Assembly: GCA_023132135.1 (NCBI GenBank)
Contig: JAGLYR010000025.1
Location: 1 to 28,589 of the forward strand
DNA length: 28,589 bases
Direction of reading: 5' to 3'
Source of the DNA: Candidatus Eiseniibacteriota bacterium
GTDB taxonomy: Bacteria > Arandabacterota > Arandabacteria > JAGLYR01
The notes below the pieces were generated by a model. It ran no database searches. It was not told the origin of the DNA and saw only the letters and a list, made by a program, of their open reading frames with translations. Position numbers and translations under genes: made by a program. Shown here piece by piece: positions 15,501-25,513 of this stretch (the first letter of the stretch is position 1; the number at the start of each line of letters is the position of its first letter).

Positions 15501-17709
15501 CGACATCGCGGAGCTCAACGTTGTCAATCTTCGGAACGTGCCTCCTACCCCGGCCAACTACGCCCAGCGTAGCGGCCGAGCGGGGCGGGGTGGAAGAAAT
15601 GCTCAACCCGCTCTCGTGTTCTCCTACTGCTCCACGTTCAGCTCTCACGACCAGTACTTCTTCAAACGTCCCGGCTTGATGGTGATGGGGGCAGTGACGC
15701 CGCCGCGGCTGGACCTGGCGAACGAGGATCTGATTCGGGCACATATCCATGCAATCTGGCTGGCCGAGACGAACCTCCCGCTTGGGAGTTCCCTGATCGA
15801 GATCCTCGATGTCGACGGGACAGAGCCGACTTTGCAGCTGAGGGACCACATCCGGGATGCCCTGAAGGCGATGGGCCCCAGGCAGAAGGCTCGTGAACGG
15901 GCGGAGCGTGTATTGGCCAGCATGCAAAGTGAGCTTGAGGAAGGCGACTGGTACAGCGCCGGCTGGCTGGATGAAGTCCTGGGACAGGTGTCCCTGCATT
16001 TCGAGTGGAGCTGCGATCGCTGGCGCAACCTGTACAGGGCGGCACTCAGGCAGCGGACGCTCCAGCACTCGATTATCAGCGACGCTTCGAGACCAGCAGA
16101 TGAGAGAAGAAAGGCCAAGAGGCTTCGCGCCGAGGCCGAGTCCCAGATTGAGCTTCTGACCGAAGCCCGTCGGGCAATTCAGTCCGATTTCTACAGCTAC
16201 CGCTACTTCGCAAGTGAAGGGTTCTTGCCGGGCTACAGTTTCCCGAGGCTTCCGCTCTCGGCATACATCCCAGGCAGGCGGATCAAAACCGGCGACAGTG
16301 AGTACATCTCCAGACCCCGATTCCTGGCGATTTCTGAGTTCGGGCCGAGAGCCATCCTGTACCACGAGGGTTCCCGGTATCGAATCGAGAAGGTCTTCCT
16401 CCCCGTTGAGGATCGGGCGGAGGATGGTCTGGCCACCGGATCGGTCAAGCTTTGCAGCGAGTGTGGATACCTCCACCCGATCAGCCAGGGAGACGGTCCG
16501 GACCTGTGCGATCGGTGCGGCGAGACCCTGGAAATCCGGCTCCGGGATATGTTCCGACTCCAGAATGTGAGTACGAGGCGTGCAGAGCGGATCAGTTCCG
16601 ACGAGGAGGAGCGGCGGCGGATCGGCTACGAAGTGGTCTCGTGTGTGCGATTTGCGACCAGGGATGGTCGGCCTTCCTATCGGACCGCTGTAATGGATCT
16701 GGAAGGTGAAGAAGCCGCGACCCTTGCCTATGGACACGCGGCCACCCTGTGGCGTGTGAACTTGGGCTGGAGGCATCGAGCGGTCAAGCACAAGTACGGA
16801 TTCATCCTCGACACAGAGAGAGGGTACTGGGCGAGGAATGAGTCCGACAGTGAGGATGACGCCCAGGATCCCCTTCCTGCCCGTACCCGGCGGGTGATCC
16901 CTTATGTGGAGGACAGTAGGAACTGCCTCCTCTTCGAGCCTTCAGGCCAACTGTCTGGAATCGAGATGGCTTCGCTGCAGGCTGCCCTCAAGAAAGCGAT
17001 CCAGATTGAGTACCAGTTAGAGGATTCCGAGCTTGCGGCTGAACCGCTCCCGTCGCGGGACAATCGCAGAATTCTCCTCTTCTACGAGGCTGCCGAGGGG
17101 GGAGCGGGTGTCCTGCGCCGTCTCGTGGATGACCCGGAATCCATGCAGCGGATCTCCCGGAGGGCTCTTGACCTGTGCCACTTCGACGCGGATACCCTGG
17201 ACGACCTTCGTCGCGCACCCGGGGCCAGAGAAGACTGCGAGGCCGCCTGCTACGACTGCATGATGAGCTATTCGAACCAGATGGACCACAGGTTGCTGGA
17301 CCGGCACGCGATACGGGACTTCCTCCAGAAACTCGGGGCGGCCAGACTTCAGAACTCGCCCGGACCACTTCCCCGAGCCGAGCATCTCAGCCGGTTAATG
17401 CGCCAGTGCGCGTCGGATCTGGAGCGGGCCTGGCTCCAGTTCCTGGAGGACCACGACCTGGCGCTCCCGGCGAAAGCTCAAGTTCTGATCGAAAACTGCA
17501 GGACGCGGCCCGATTTCCTGTACCACCCTGCCCAGGTGGCGGTCTACGTAGATGGACCCCACCATGACTATCCGGACCGGCAGAACCGGGACCAGGCCCA
17601 GACGGAGTGCATGGAGAACCTGGGCTACGTTGTGGTCCGCTTTGGACACAGGGACGATTGGAAGGGAATCGTGGAACAATTCCCGGAGACCTTTGGGAGG
17701 ATCTCATGA
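12514..17709 (+). CDS. YprA/DrmA-like superfamily 2 helicase with DUF1998-type region and C-terminal nuclease-like domain
   Basis: A 1731-aa protein, far longer than YprA/MrfA helicases (about 750 aa). Helicase motifs: Walker A TGTGSGKS (Lys119), VVYPMNALANSQ, DELH box at Asp231, GTSATLAG near 266, LLSFTDNRQDASLQAGHFND, SPTMELGVDIAELNVVNLRN and QRSGRAGRGGRN near 1018. Cysteine pairs (FCRECGQEY, FCLHCGVSYG, CSECGY...CDRCGE) suggest zinc ribbons. The DUF1998-type signature EAAEGGAG...CEAACYDCMMSYSNQ lies near 1525-1590. The last 70 residues (RPDFLY with Asp1667, VYVDGPHH with Asp1680, VVRFGHRDDW) resemble Vsr/DUF559-type nucleases. The ATG at 12514 is preferred over 12454, which lies inside the -10 box. 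The stop overlaps the next start as ATGA. DISARM splits helicase and DUF1998 into DrmA and DrmB; here they appear joined, which is inference. Confidence 0.85.
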   Translation: MDVFQLRERLVRDYQSYISSFIQIRDSRIKGTVDEALDGGLLWPDPLIQLNPAFEPGKWIDELVDEGLLHQECRRIFRIKPQPPKESKGLRLHRHQEEAIRAAQEGHNYVLTTGTGSGKSLAYIIPIVDYALRRGSGGGIKAIVVYPMNALANSQEGELRKFLCQGYPDGVGPITFARYTGQESDERKQAIIADPPDILLTNYVMLELLLTRPQEKPLVKAARGLQFLVLDELHTYRGRQGADVAMLVRRCRESFEAESLQCVGTSATLAGVGSYEQQRAEVAGVASMIFGAPVLPQHVTGETLQRATDEPDLADTTFLANLKKSIENPESSRPSDFQSFLANPLSAWIESTFGLTKEEGTGRLIRSAPRSITGEQGAAKELGELTGLPESQCTDRIGQHLIDSYEHGVDPATESPAFAFRLHQFVSRGDTVYASLESEPQRYVTVYGQQYVPGDRTRVLLPLVFCRECGQEYYCVRATRGVGDKHRVFEPRELGDRLSDEDSEAGFIYASAEGPWPVDLEEVLTRLPEDWLEEYRGKVRVRKSRQKYLPQAVRVTTDGREAEQGLACQYIPRRFSFCLHCGVSYGVQASSDFAKLTTLSMEGRSTATTILSLAVIRYLRDESTLADEARKLLSFTDNRQDASLQAGHFNDFVEIGLLRAALFKAAHDAGPDGLRYDTLVEKAFDALDLPLDFYASDPAVLYRALEDTKGALRAVLGYRLYRDLKRGWRVTLPNLEQCGLLEIEYDSLSEVCRDESIWKGLHPALASASPTTREAIAKTLLDYGRRELAIKVEYLDRTRQERIQQQSWQFLKEPWAIDEEERMEHAAILYPRSRRAKDYAGNAFLSGRSGFGQYLRRSSTFQDYGQRLTLDESEELCRQLLEVLRIVGLTEAVAEEKGPDGTPGYQIRASGLIWRAGDGTRPFWDPIRVPRQSEEGGSTNPFFKEMYKGIALKGKGLEAREHTAAVPYDVRMEREERFREGRLPVLYCSPTMELGVDIAELNVVNLRNVPPTPANYAQRSGRAGRGGRNAQPALVFSYCSTFSSHDQYFFKRPGLMVMGAVTPPRLDLANEDLIRAHIHAIWLAETNLPLGSSLIEILDVDGTEPTLQLRDHIRDALKAMGPRQKARERAERVLASMQSELEEGDWYSAGWLDEVLGQVSLHFEWSCDRWRNLYRAALRQRTLQHSIISDASRPADERRKAKRLRAEAESQIELLTEARRAIQSDFYSYRYFASEGFLPGYSFPRLPLSAYIPGRRIKTGDSEYISRPRFLAISEFGPRAILYHEGSRYRIEKVFLPVEDRAEDGLATGSVKLCSECGYLHPISQGDGPDLCDRCGETLEIRLRDMFRLQNVSTRRAERISSDEEERRRIGYEVVSCVRFATRDGRPSYRTAVMDLEGEEAATLAYGHAATLWRVNLGWRHRAVKHKYGFILDTERGYWARNESDSEDDAQDPLPARTRRVIPYVEDSRNCLLFEPSGQLSGIEMASLQAALKKAIQIEYQLEDSELAAEPLPSRDNRRILLFYEAAEGGAGVLRRLVDDPESMQRISRRALDLCHFDADTLDDLRRAPGAREDCEAACYDCMMSYSNQMDHRLLDRHAIRDFLQKLGAARLQNSPGPLPRAEHLSRLMRQCASDLERAWLQFLEDHDLALPAKAQVLIENCRTRPDFLYHPAQVAVYVDGPHHDYPDRQNRDQAQTECMENLGYVVVRFGHRDDWKGIVEQFPETFGRIS

Positions 17710-20546
17710 GTTTCCCCGTCGGCGCTCTTGTGAGAGCGAGGGGCCGCGAGTGGGTCGTGCTCCCGGAGTCGGACGAGGACATGCTGGTCCTCCGCCCCCT
17801 CGGCGGCACCGATGACGAGGTCACGGGGATCTACGTACCTCTGGAGTCTGTCGAGCCGGCCACATTCGATCTTCCCGACCCCACAGCAGTTGGAGATTTC
17901 CGGTCCTGTCGGCTGTTGCGGGATGCCGTTCGGCTGACTTCCCGCTCCGGCGCCGGGCCGTTCCGTTCATTTGCTCGGCTGGCGGTCGACCCCAGGCCCT
18001 ACCAGCTCGTACCGCTCCTGATGGCGCTCAAGCTGGACCCCGTACGGCTTCTGATTGCCGATGATGTGGGCATTGGGAAGACTGTGGAGGCGTGCCTCGT
18101 GGCCCGCGAGCTCCTGGATCGCGGGGAAGTCCGCCGCCTGGCCATTCTGTGCCCCCCTCATCTTGCGGAGCAGTGGCAGGGGGAACTCAGCTCGAAGTTC
18201 CACGTGGACGCGGAGCTGGTGCTCTCGAGCACTGCAGCCCGCCTGGAACGGCATTGCCGTCTCGGCCAGTCGCTGTTTGACCTCCATCCGCATGTGATCG
18301 TGTCCACCGAGTTCATCAAGTCCGATCGGCGTCGAGACGAGTTTGCGCGGACATGCCCGGAGCTCGTGATCGTGGACGAGGCGCATAGCTGCGCGTTCGG
18401 CTACGAGCACCGCGGCGGGAGGCACCAGCGCCATCGCCTGGTGAGCCAGCTCGCTTCCGATCCAGACCGCCATCTGCTCCTGGTGACGGCCACGCCTCAC
18501 AGCGGAAAAGAAGAAGCCTTCCGGTCGCTGCTGTCTCTCCTGAACCCGGATTTCTCGTCCCTGCCCTCGACCCTGACCGGTCCGGAGAACGAACAGCACC
18601 GCCGCCGCCTGGCCGCTCACTTTGTCCAGCGACGCCGGGCAGACATCCGCCAGTATGCCGACGCCGATACCCCTTTCCCCAGCCGGGAAGAGGCCGAGGA
18701 GACGTACGCCCTTTCGGATGAGTACCGGCAGTTCTTCGACCGCATCCTTCGATACACACGCGAGCGGGTCGAGGACCCTGAGGGAGGACAGCACCGCCAG
18801 CGCGTCCGCTGGTGGTCAGCGCTCAGTCTCCTCCGCTCGGTTGGATCCAGCCCTGCAGCGGCAGCGGAGACACTCCGCAATCGGACACCTGCAGCGGAGT
18901 CGGAGGGTCTGGAAGAGGCCGATGAAATCGGCCGCCGAACCGTCCTCGACGTTGATATCGATGACCAGGCCGAGGCTATCGACGTGGCTCCCGGGGGCGA
19001 CACCGGCGAAGAGACCGACGAGGCCCAGAAAACACGGCGGCAACTGCTGGATCTGGCAAGGGAAGCTGAAGGGCTCCGCGGGGACATGGACGCCAAGCTC
19101 CTGAAGGCAGTCCGCCTCCTCAAGGGCCTTCTCAAGGACGGATACCGCCCCATCGTCTTCTGCCGGTTCATTCCTACATCGGAGTACGTGGCCGAGGAGT
19201 TGCGGAAACGGCTTCCGAAGAAAGTCGACGTGGTCTCGGTCACGGGCCTTCTACCCCCGGCGGATCGGGAAGCCAGAATCCTTAAGCTGGCGAAGTCGCC
19301 CAAGCGGGTCCTGGTGTGCACGGACTGTCTGAGCGAAGGCATCAATCTTCAGGAGGATTTCGATGCGGTCATGCACTACGATCTTCTCTGGAATCCCACC
19401 CGTCACGAGCAGCGGGAAGGCCGTGTGGATCGCTTCGGGCAACCCCGCGAAACGGTACGAGTGCTGACCTACTACGGTGCGGACAACCCGATCGACGGCA
19501 TCGTTCTGGACGTTCTTCTTCGGAAGCACAAGACAATTCGAAGTTCCTTGGGGATCTCCGTACCCGTTCCCGTCGGCACCGACACTGTGATCGAGGCCAT
19601 TTTCGAGGGTCTGCTGATGCGATCCCGCGGGGGAAGCGGCGATCAGGCTCTTCTTCCGGGGTTGGAGGAATACCTGAAGCCCAAGAAGGAAGATCTGTAC
19701 ACGCAATGGGACGATGTGGCCGACCGGGAGAAGCGGTCGAGAACGATGTTCGCCCAGGAACTCATCAAGGTGGAAGAGGTCAAGCGGGAACTGGACGAAA
19801 CACAGGCTGCTCTGGGTTCCGTGGAAGACGTTGAGGCTTTCGCCGTGGAGGGGCTCCGCTCCTACGGCGCCGTTGTATCGAAGTCCGACGGCCTCCTGGA
19901 TTTCGACCTCCAGGAAGTCCCGAGGGCACTCAGGGATACCATTCGGGTGCCCGATCGATTCCAGGCCCGCTTCAGTCTACCTGTCGACGAAGGACAGATC
20001 TATCTCAGCCGCACACATCCGATGGTCGAGGGTCTTGCATCCTACGTGATGGACGCCGCCCTCGATCCTGAGCTCGAGGGCATAGCCAAGCGTGCCGGGG
20101 CCATCCGAACCCAGGGCGTGGCGAGCCGCACGACGCTTCTGCTGGTCCGCTTCCGCTACGACGTTGTCACTTCCGATCAATCCGGCGAGCGGAGTCAGCT
20201 TGCAGAGGAGTGCCGGGTCCTCGCTTTCGAGGGTTCCCCTTCGGATGCCAACTGGCTGCCTGAAGTGGAAGTCGAGGCGCTTCTTGATCTCAAACCCTCG
20301 GCCAACGTCTCCCGCGAGCAGGCAACTACCTTTGTCCAACGCGTTGTGGACGGAGCGGATGCCCTTCGCCCTCACCTCGAGGCAACGGCTGAGCGGCGAG
20401 CCGAGGATCTCCTGGACGCTCACCAGCGGGTGCGCCTGGCCGCCAGGATCAAGGGGGTCCGGTATCGTGTGGAGCCCCAGCTTCCCACCGACGTCCTCGG
20501 CATCTACGTCTGCCTCCCGGATGGCGAGGGGGGGCAAAACCGATGA
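17706..20546 (+). CDS. SNF2-like helicase, DrmD-like
   Basis: A 946-aa protein. After an N-terminal module (FPVGALVRARGREWVVLPES) come the SNF2-type motifs: ADDVGIGKTVEA (Lys125), VDEAH (Asp224), TATPHSGKEEAF, then the second lobe with RPIVFCRFIPTSEYVAEELR, CTDCLSEGINLQEDFDAVMH and QREGRVDRFGQPRE near 569. An acidic insertion separates the two lobes (about 390-450). The C-terminal third is unassigned. The start at 17706 has GGGAGG upstream and overlaps the preceding stop; an earlier in-frame ATG lies inside the preceding gene and is disregarded. The combination with an adenine methylase and a DUF1998 helicase points to DISARM class 1, where DrmD is the SNF2 component; that assignment rests on memory of the family. 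It likely translocates on DNA during foreign-DNA recognition. Confidence 0.88.
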   Translation: MSFPVGALVRARGREWVVLPESDEDMLVLRPLGGTDDEVTGIYVPLESVEPATFDLPDPTAVGDFRSCRLLRDAVRLTSRSGAGPFRSFARLAVDPRPYQLVPLLMALKLDPVRLLIADDVGIGKTVEACLVARELLDRGEVRRLAILCPPHLAEQWQGELSSKFHVDAELVLSSTAARLERHCRLGQSLFDLHPHVIVSTEFIKSDRRRDEFARTCPELVIVDEAHSCAFGYEHRGGRHQRHRLVSQLASDPDRHLLLVTATPHSGKEEAFRSLLSLLNPDFSSLPSTLTGPENEQHRRRLAAHFVQRRRADIRQYADADTPFPSREEAEETYALSDEYRQFFDRILRYTRERVEDPEGGQHRQRVRWWSALSLLRSVGSSPAAAAETLRNRTPAAESEGLEEADEIGRRTVLDVDIDDQAEAIDVAPGGDTGEETDEAQKTRRQLLDLAREAEGLRGDMDAKLLKAVRLLKGLLKDGYRPIVFCRFIPTSEYVAEELRKRLPKKVDVVSVTGLLPPADREARILKLAKSPKRVLVCTDCLSEGINLQEDFDAVMHYDLLWNPTRHEQREGRVDRFGQPRETVRVLTYYGADNPIDGIVLDVLLRKHKTIRSSLGISVPVPVGTDTVIEAIFEGLLMRSRGGSGDQALLPGLEEYLKPKKEDLYTQWDDVADREKRSRTMFAQELIKVEEVKRELDETQAALGSVEDVEAFAVEGLRSYGAVVSKSDGLLDFDLQEVPRALRDTIRVPDRFQARFSLPVDEGQIYLSRTHPMVEGLASYVMDAALDPELEGIAKRAGAIRTQGVASRTTLLLVRFRYDVVTSDQSGERSQLAEECRVLAFEGSPSDANWLPEVEVEALLDLKPSANVSREQATTFVQRVVDGADALRPHLEATAERRAEDLLDAHQRVRLAARIKGVRYRVEPQLPTDVLGIYVCLPDGEGGQNR

Positions 20547-23500
20547 AGGCCCGCGACCTCTTCACCACAATTCGGACGGAAGGCGGGCTCCTACCTGCCG
20601 ACCTCCTGGAGCGGATCTCCCGCGGTGACGGTGATCTCAAGGGTCTGGATCCGAAGTCCTACCACCTCGCCGCTGATGAACGCCTCAATGAGATGATCAG
20701 CCGATCCTGGAACCGGATGGTCGGCGCGTGGTCCGGGTTCCGGGCAGCATCGGAGAAGCTTCCGGAGACTGACCTGGGCACCAGCTCCACGCGTGAGCGC
20801 TGGCTGCTGGTCCTGTTCCAGGAACTGGGCTACGGGCGGCTGAGAGCCGCGTCAGCCGTTGAGATCGAGGGCAAGAGCTACCCGATCTCGCATTTGTGGG
20901 ATCCCAGCCCCATCCATCTTGTGGGTTTTCGAGTTGACCTGGACCGGCGGACACCCGGCGTTGCAGGAGCTGCCCGTTCAAGCCCTCACAGCCTGGTTCA
21001 GGAGTTTCTGAACCGGAGCGATGACCACCTGTGGGGGTTCGTGTCTAACGGACTCCGGATGAGGATCCTGCGGGACAACTCCAGCCTCACGCGCCAGGCC
21101 TATGTCGAGTTCGACCTTGAGGGCATGATGGAAGGCGAGGTCTTCGCGGACTTCGTCCTCCTCTGGCTTCTCTGTCATCAGTCGAGGATCGAAGCCGAGG
21201 ACGCCAGGCCTGAGACATGCTGGCTGGAGCGCTGGGCGCAGGCCGCCCAGGAACGGGGAGTCCGCGCTCTCGATACGCTCCGCAAGGGTGTTGAAGCCGC
21301 GATCAAGGCGCTGGGGAGTGGGTTCCTCGATCATCCCGGCAATAATGATCTCCGTGAAAAGCTCCGGTCGGGGACCCTCTCCACCCAGGACTACTACCGG
21401 CAGCTGCTCCGCCTCGTCTACAGGCTTCTCTTCCTCTTCGTGGCGGAAGACAGGGATCTCCTCCTCCACCCGGAGTCCGATGCCAAAGCCCGAGAACGGT
21501 ACGGCCGGTTCTACTCCACGGCGAGACTGAGGCGAATGGCGGAGCGCCTGCGGGGCACCAAACACGCGGATCTGTTCAGGGGATTCCGGATTGTGATGGA
21601 GAAGCTGGGAAGCGACGGAGGCTGTCCCGCCTTCGGCCTCCCGGCTCTCGGCAGCTTCCTCTGGTCCAGGGAGGCAATCGCCGATCTGGAAACCTGCGAC
21701 ATCTCGAACCACGGCATCCTGGAGGCGATCCGGGCTCTTGCATTCACCATCGAAGACAAAATCTTCCGCTCTGTGGACTTCAAGAACCTGGGTTCTGAAG
21801 AACTGGGGAGCGTCTACGAATCTCTTCTCGAACTCCATCCGGAGATCAACACCGACAGCGCCACCTTCGAACTCAGAACCGCCAGCGGCCACGAGCGAAA
21901 GACGACGGGTTCCTACTACACGCCATCCAGCCTCATCCAATGCCTGATGGATTCGGCCCTGGAACCTGTCCTGGACGAGGCAGTGAAGAAGCCCGACCCC
22001 AGGCAGGCCATTCTCGATCTCAAGGTCTGCGACCCGGCCTGTGGCAGCGGTCACTTCCTGATCGCCGCAGCCCACCGGATGGCACGCCGTCTGGCCGCAA
22101 TCGAAACCGGCGACGAAGAGCCCGCTCCCGAGGCTATGCGTCATGCGCTCCGCCAGGTCATCGGACACTGCATTTACGGTGTCGACCTGAACCCGATGGC
22201 CGTCGAGCTATGCAAAGTTGGCCTCTGGCTCGAGTCCTTAGAACCCGGGAAGCCTCTCTCCTTCCTTGATCACCGTATTCTGTGTGGGAACAGCCTGCTG
22301 GGAGCCACCCCGGCGCTCTTGGCCAAGGGCATCCCCAACGGTGCATTCAAGGCCATTGAGGGTGATGACAAGGAACTCGTGAAGGCATTCCGCAAGCAGA
22401 ACCGCGACGAGCGGAGAGGCCAGACGACCATGTTTGCCGAACTGAAAGTTGCCGAGTCGCTCGTGCCCTACCGGACTCTGAGCAACGGCTTGGTCAATCT
22501 CGACCACATTGACGATTCGACCATTGAAGGCATCCACCAGAAAGAGGATCTGTACCAGACACTGTCCCAGTCAAAGAGCCACCGGCGTGCGCGCCTGCTT
22601 GCGGATGCCTGGTGTGCGGCTTTCGTGTGGAAAAAGACGAAGCAATTCCCCTACCCGATCACCGAAGGCGTATTCCGCCAGATCGAGAAACACCCTGAAG
22701 AGACATCCTCCTGGATGGTGGCCGAGATCCAGCGCCTCACGGAGCAGTACCAGTTCTTCCATTGGCACTTGAGGTTTCCAGATGTGTTCCAGGTTCCGGA
22801 AAAGGGCGGGAGGCCAGATGATGAAGAACAGACCGGATGGAGCGGCGGTTTTGACTTCGTCGGTGGCAATCCGCCGTGGGAACGGGTCAAATTGCAGGAG
22901 AAAGAGTGGTTCGCTGGGAGGCGGCCTGACATTGCCCGCGCCCCAAACGCGGCCGCTCGGCGGAGAATGATAGCGGCCCTTGAGCATGAAGATCCGGCGA
23001 TCCTCACCGAGTTTCTTAACGACCGGCGAAAGGCGGAGGGCGAGAGTCACTTGGTGCGAAACACCTCCCGCTATCCACTCTGCGGTCGGGGGGATGTCAA
23101 CACATACGCAGTGTTTGCCGAGCTCAAGCGTGGAATTATCAACCCCTCGGGCCGGGTCGGTTGCATTGTCCCGTCAGGTATTGCTACTGACGATACGACC
23201 AAGTTCTTTTTCCAAGACCTCATGGAGACGCGGGCACTCGCGAGTCTGTACGACTTCGAGAACCGAGCCGCGATCTTCCCCGGTGTCCATCGGAGCTACA
23301 AGTTCTGCCTGCTCACGTTGATTGGTTCCGAGTGCCCGGCGACGAAGGGCGCTGAGTTCGTCTTCTTCGCCCATGCCGTCGAGGAGCTGTACGACCCCGA
23401 GCGCCGCTTCACCCTCTCGGCTGAGGACATCGCGCTCCTCAACCCCAACACTCGCACTTGCCCGATCTTCCGATCGCGTCGCGATGTTGAATTGAACAAG

Positions 23501-25147
23501 CACATTTGCGCCCATACACCAGTGCTCGTTCCGTCTCAGGGTGCTTCTCGCTGGAATGCCTACTACATGCGTCTGATTGACCTCGACGACCACGCGGAAG
23601 ACATCCGCTTCCCCTGGCAAGACAAGGGCGAGAGCTGGAACACTCCCCTTTACGAGTCGAAGCTGGTCAACCTGTTCGACCACCGATTCGCGACGTTTGA
23701 GGGAGTGGACCGAGCCAAATGTGCCAACGGCCAGGCGCGGGGCACCACTATCGAGGAACGTACAAACCCGTCCTTCCAAGTCGTCACCCGGTATCTCGTC
23801 CGCGACGAATTGGCCCGACAGCTATTCGCGAAATACCAGTCCCATACGCAGAGGTGGCTGCTTGTCTGGCGGGATGTTGCCCGCGCCACAGATGAACGAA
23901 CGTCGATCGCGGCAGCCATCCCCAGAGCCCTTGCGACACGGAGTAATCCCTCACTGGGATTCTCACCAGCGAAAGAGGGCTACTTCCTGCTTGCAGGTCT
24001 ATCGTCGTTCGTCTTTGACTACCTTGCCCGACAGAAGGTCGGTGGAATTCACTTCAACTGGCAGGTGCTGGCCCAATTACCGGTAGCCCCTCCGTCAGTG
24101 GCTGCGAGCGTGTCGCGTGAGTTCATTCGCTCCCGCGCGCTGGAACTGACCTACACAGCGTGGGACCTCGAATCGTTCGCGCAGGACTGCGGCTGGTCCG
24201 GACCACCGTTCCGGTGGGACGAGGAGCGCCGTTTCCTGCTCCGTTGCGAGCTGGACGCTGCCTTCTTCCACCTCTACCTATCAGCCACATCAGACTGGCA
24301 ATGGAAACAAGCCCGCATTGCGGAGGGAGCAGTACGCGACGAAACCGCAGATGAGCTGGCAGAGTTGAAGAAGCACTTCCCGACCCCACGCGATGCCGTG
24401 GCCTACATCATGAACACCTTCTCCATCGTGAAGCGCAAGGACGAGAAGCAATACAGCGAGTACCGCACGAAGCGGGTGATCCTGGAGATCTACGACGAGA
24501 TGGCCGAGGCCATGCGCACAGGCAGGCCATACCAGACCCGCCTCAACCCACCCGCGGCTGATCCTCGTATTGCGCACCAGCCGAGACAGCGGGAACGGCC
24601 AGCGGCGCCAGCGCTGGTGCAACCTCGTCGAGTGGGCGCTCTCGATAAATCGCGAGTGTTGCTTCTAGCCACTCCGCGCTGGGAAGAGCGATACAGCACT
24701 TGCGTTCCCCGACTCGATCTCAAGATCGCCGCCGGTCTGTCCAGTGACCAGCAGCATCCCGACTTCAGGGAATGGGTCGAGGTGAATGCATCGCGCCTAC
24801 TTCGGAACGGGATGTTCGTGGCGCAGGTTGTTGGCCGGTCAATGGAGCCGCTGATCTCCGACGGCGCGTATTGCTTGTTTCAGTTCAAGGCACCGCACGT
24901 ATCCGACGGAATGGTGGCGCTCTTCGATCTCCAAGGGGTAACGGATCCAGAGTCGGAAGGGTGCTTCACTGTCAAGAGACTGAGATTGTCGGCGCGTCCG
25001 ACACCGGATGGGCCGCAACGGGTAGCCATGCTCGTCTCTGAGAACGCGGCCTTCGAGCCGATTCCGGTGGAGGAGGAGGGCGTGAGGATGGTGGCGGAGT
25101 TCTTGGAGGTCCTTCGCCCTTTGGATGATAGTGCTGGTGATGGCTAG
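20543..25147 (+). CDS. Eco57I-type N6-adenine DNA methylase fused to a C-terminal S24 (LexA/UmuD-like) peptidase
   Basis: A 1534-aa protein. Residues 1 to about 450 are a helical region typical of large Eco57I/PglX/DrmM methylases. Methylase motifs follow: [20 protein letters not shown] (Asp497), [20 protein letters not shown], and the catalytic NPPW at Asn776. After TGRPYQTRL and a linker (about 1340-1370), residues about 1375-1530 form an S24 domain. It has an Ala1397-Gly1398 pair, nucleophile Ser1433 in VVGRSMEP and Lys1478 in FTVKRLR. The 35-residue Gly-to-Ser spacing fits LexA and UmuD self-cleavage sites. The start overlaps the DrmD-like stop as ATGA, giving strict coupling. The methylase would mark self DNA or take part in recognition. 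The S24 tail could regulate it by self-cleavage under DNA damage, an inference. Plain DISARM methylases, as I know them, lack this tail. Confidence 0.88.
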   Translation: MKARDLFTTIRTEGGLLPADLLERISRGDGDLKGLDPKSYHLAADERLNEMISRSWNRMVGAWSGFRAASEKLPETDLGTSSTRERWLLVLFQELGYGRLRAASAVEIEGKSYPISHLWDPSPIHLVGFRVDLDRRTPGVAGAARSSPHSLVQEFLNRSDDHLWGFVSNGLRMRILRDNSSLTRQAYVEFDLEGMMEGEVFADFVLLWLLCHQSRIEAEDARPETCWLERWAQAAQERGVRALDTLRKGVEAAIKALGSGFLDHPGNNDLREKLRSGTLSTQDYYRQLLRLVYRLLFLFVAEDRDLLLHPESDAKARERYGRFYSTARLRRMAERLRGTKHADLFRGFRIVMEKLGSDGGCPAFGLPALGSFLWSREAIADLETCDISNHGILEAIRALAFTIEDKIFRSVDFKNLGSEELGSVYESLLELHPEINTDSATFELRTASGHERKTTGSYYTPSSLIQCLMDSALEPVLDEAVKKPDPRQAILDLKVCDPACGSGHFLIAAAHRMARRLAAIETGDEEPAPEAMRHALRQVIGHCIYGVDLNPMAVELCKVGLWLESLEPGKPLSFLDHRILCGNSLLGATPALLAKGIPNGAFKAIEGDDKELVKAFRKQNRDERRGQTTMFAELKVAESLVPYRTLSNGLVNLDHIDDSTIEGIHQKEDLYQTLSQSKSHRRARLLADAWCAAFVWKKTKQFPYPITEGVFRQIEKHPEETSSWMVAEIQRLTEQYQFFHWHLRFPDVFQVPEKGGRPDDEEQTGWSGGFDFVGGNPPWERVKLQEKEWFAGRRPDIARAPNAAARRRMIAALEHEDPAILTEFLNDRRKAEGESHLVRNTSRYPLCGRGDVNTYAVFAELKRGIINPSGRVGCIVPSGIATDDTTKFFFQDLMETRALASLYDFENRAAIFPGVHRSYKFCLLTLIGSECPATKGAEFVFFAHAVEELYDPERRFTLSAEDIALLNPNTRTCPIFRSRRDVELNKHICAHTPVLVPSQGASRWNAYYMRLIDLDDHAEDIRFPWQDKGESWNTPLYESKLVNLFDHRFATFEGVDRAKCANGQARGTTIEERTNPSFQVVTRYLVRDELARQLFAKYQSHTQRWLLVWRDVARATDERTSIAAAIPRALATRSNPSLGFSPAKEGYFLLAGLSSFVFDYLARQKVGGIHFNWQVLAQLPVAPPSVAASVSREFIRSRALELTYTAWDLESFAQDCGWSGPPFRWDEERRFLLRCELDAAFFHLYLSATSDWQWKQARIAEGAVRDETADELAELKKHFPTPRDAVAYIMNTFSIVKRKDEKQYSEYRTKRVILEIYDEMAEAMRTGRPYQTRLNPPAADPRIAHQPRQRERPAAPALVQPRRVGALDKSRVLLLATPRWEERYSTCVPRLDLKIAAGLSSDQQHPDFREWVEVNASRLLRNGMFVAQVVGRSMEPLISDGAYCLFQFKAPHVSDGMVALFDLQGVTDPESEGCFTVKRLRLSARPTPDGPQRVAMLVSENAAFEPIPVEEEGVRMVAEFLEVLRPLDDSAGDG

Positions 25148-25196
25148 ACTAGAGAGGTGGAATCCTGACTAAGATGACCCAAGATAAAACCACCGT

Positions 25197-25440
25197 ATCG
25201 TGAAGCGTCGCGACGAGCAGACACACGGAGAGTATCGCACCAAGCGGGTGATCCTGGAGATCTATGACGAGATGGCCGAGGCCATGCGCACAGGCAGGCC
25301 ATACCAGACTCGCCTCGATCCGCCGCCGGGGCCGCCCGCTGAGGGCCTGCAAGACTGGCCACCCGGTGCACCACGCCCTGCAAACTGGCCGTTGTCACAT
25401 TCATCCGCCCTTGTGGGTGGACAGTGATGGCACTGCGTGA
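25197..25440 (+). pseudogene. Stranded C-terminal fragment of an Eco57I-type methylase
   Basis: The frame reads [20 protein letters not shown] then [20 protein letters not shown], almost the same as residues 1295-1335 of the upstream methylase. Bases 25242-25309 match 24470-24537 with one mismatch in 68, 772 bp apart. Beyond that point the two diverge: this copy continues DPPPGPPAEGLQDWPPGAPRPANWP and then needs a one-base frame change to read HIHPPLWVDSDGTA before a stop at 25440. No ribosome-binding site or full domain is present, so it is a remnant. It looks like the ordinary methylase tail left behind when the S24 tail was acquired. Homologous recombination between two methylase genes would explain it. 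Confidence 0.7.
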
Positions 25441-25513
25441 TCCTGAAAGGCGGAATGGCCGGGTGAGGGGCATCTAGGGGATGTGTTCCGAAGCAGTCCA
25501 AGGAGGGCTACTG

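Noticed and set aside
17607-17705. Upstream extension of the SNF2-like helicase into the preceding gene
   Set aside because: The ATG at 17706 has GGGAGG upstream and an ATGA overlap typical of this operon; the upstream stretch is coding in another frame.
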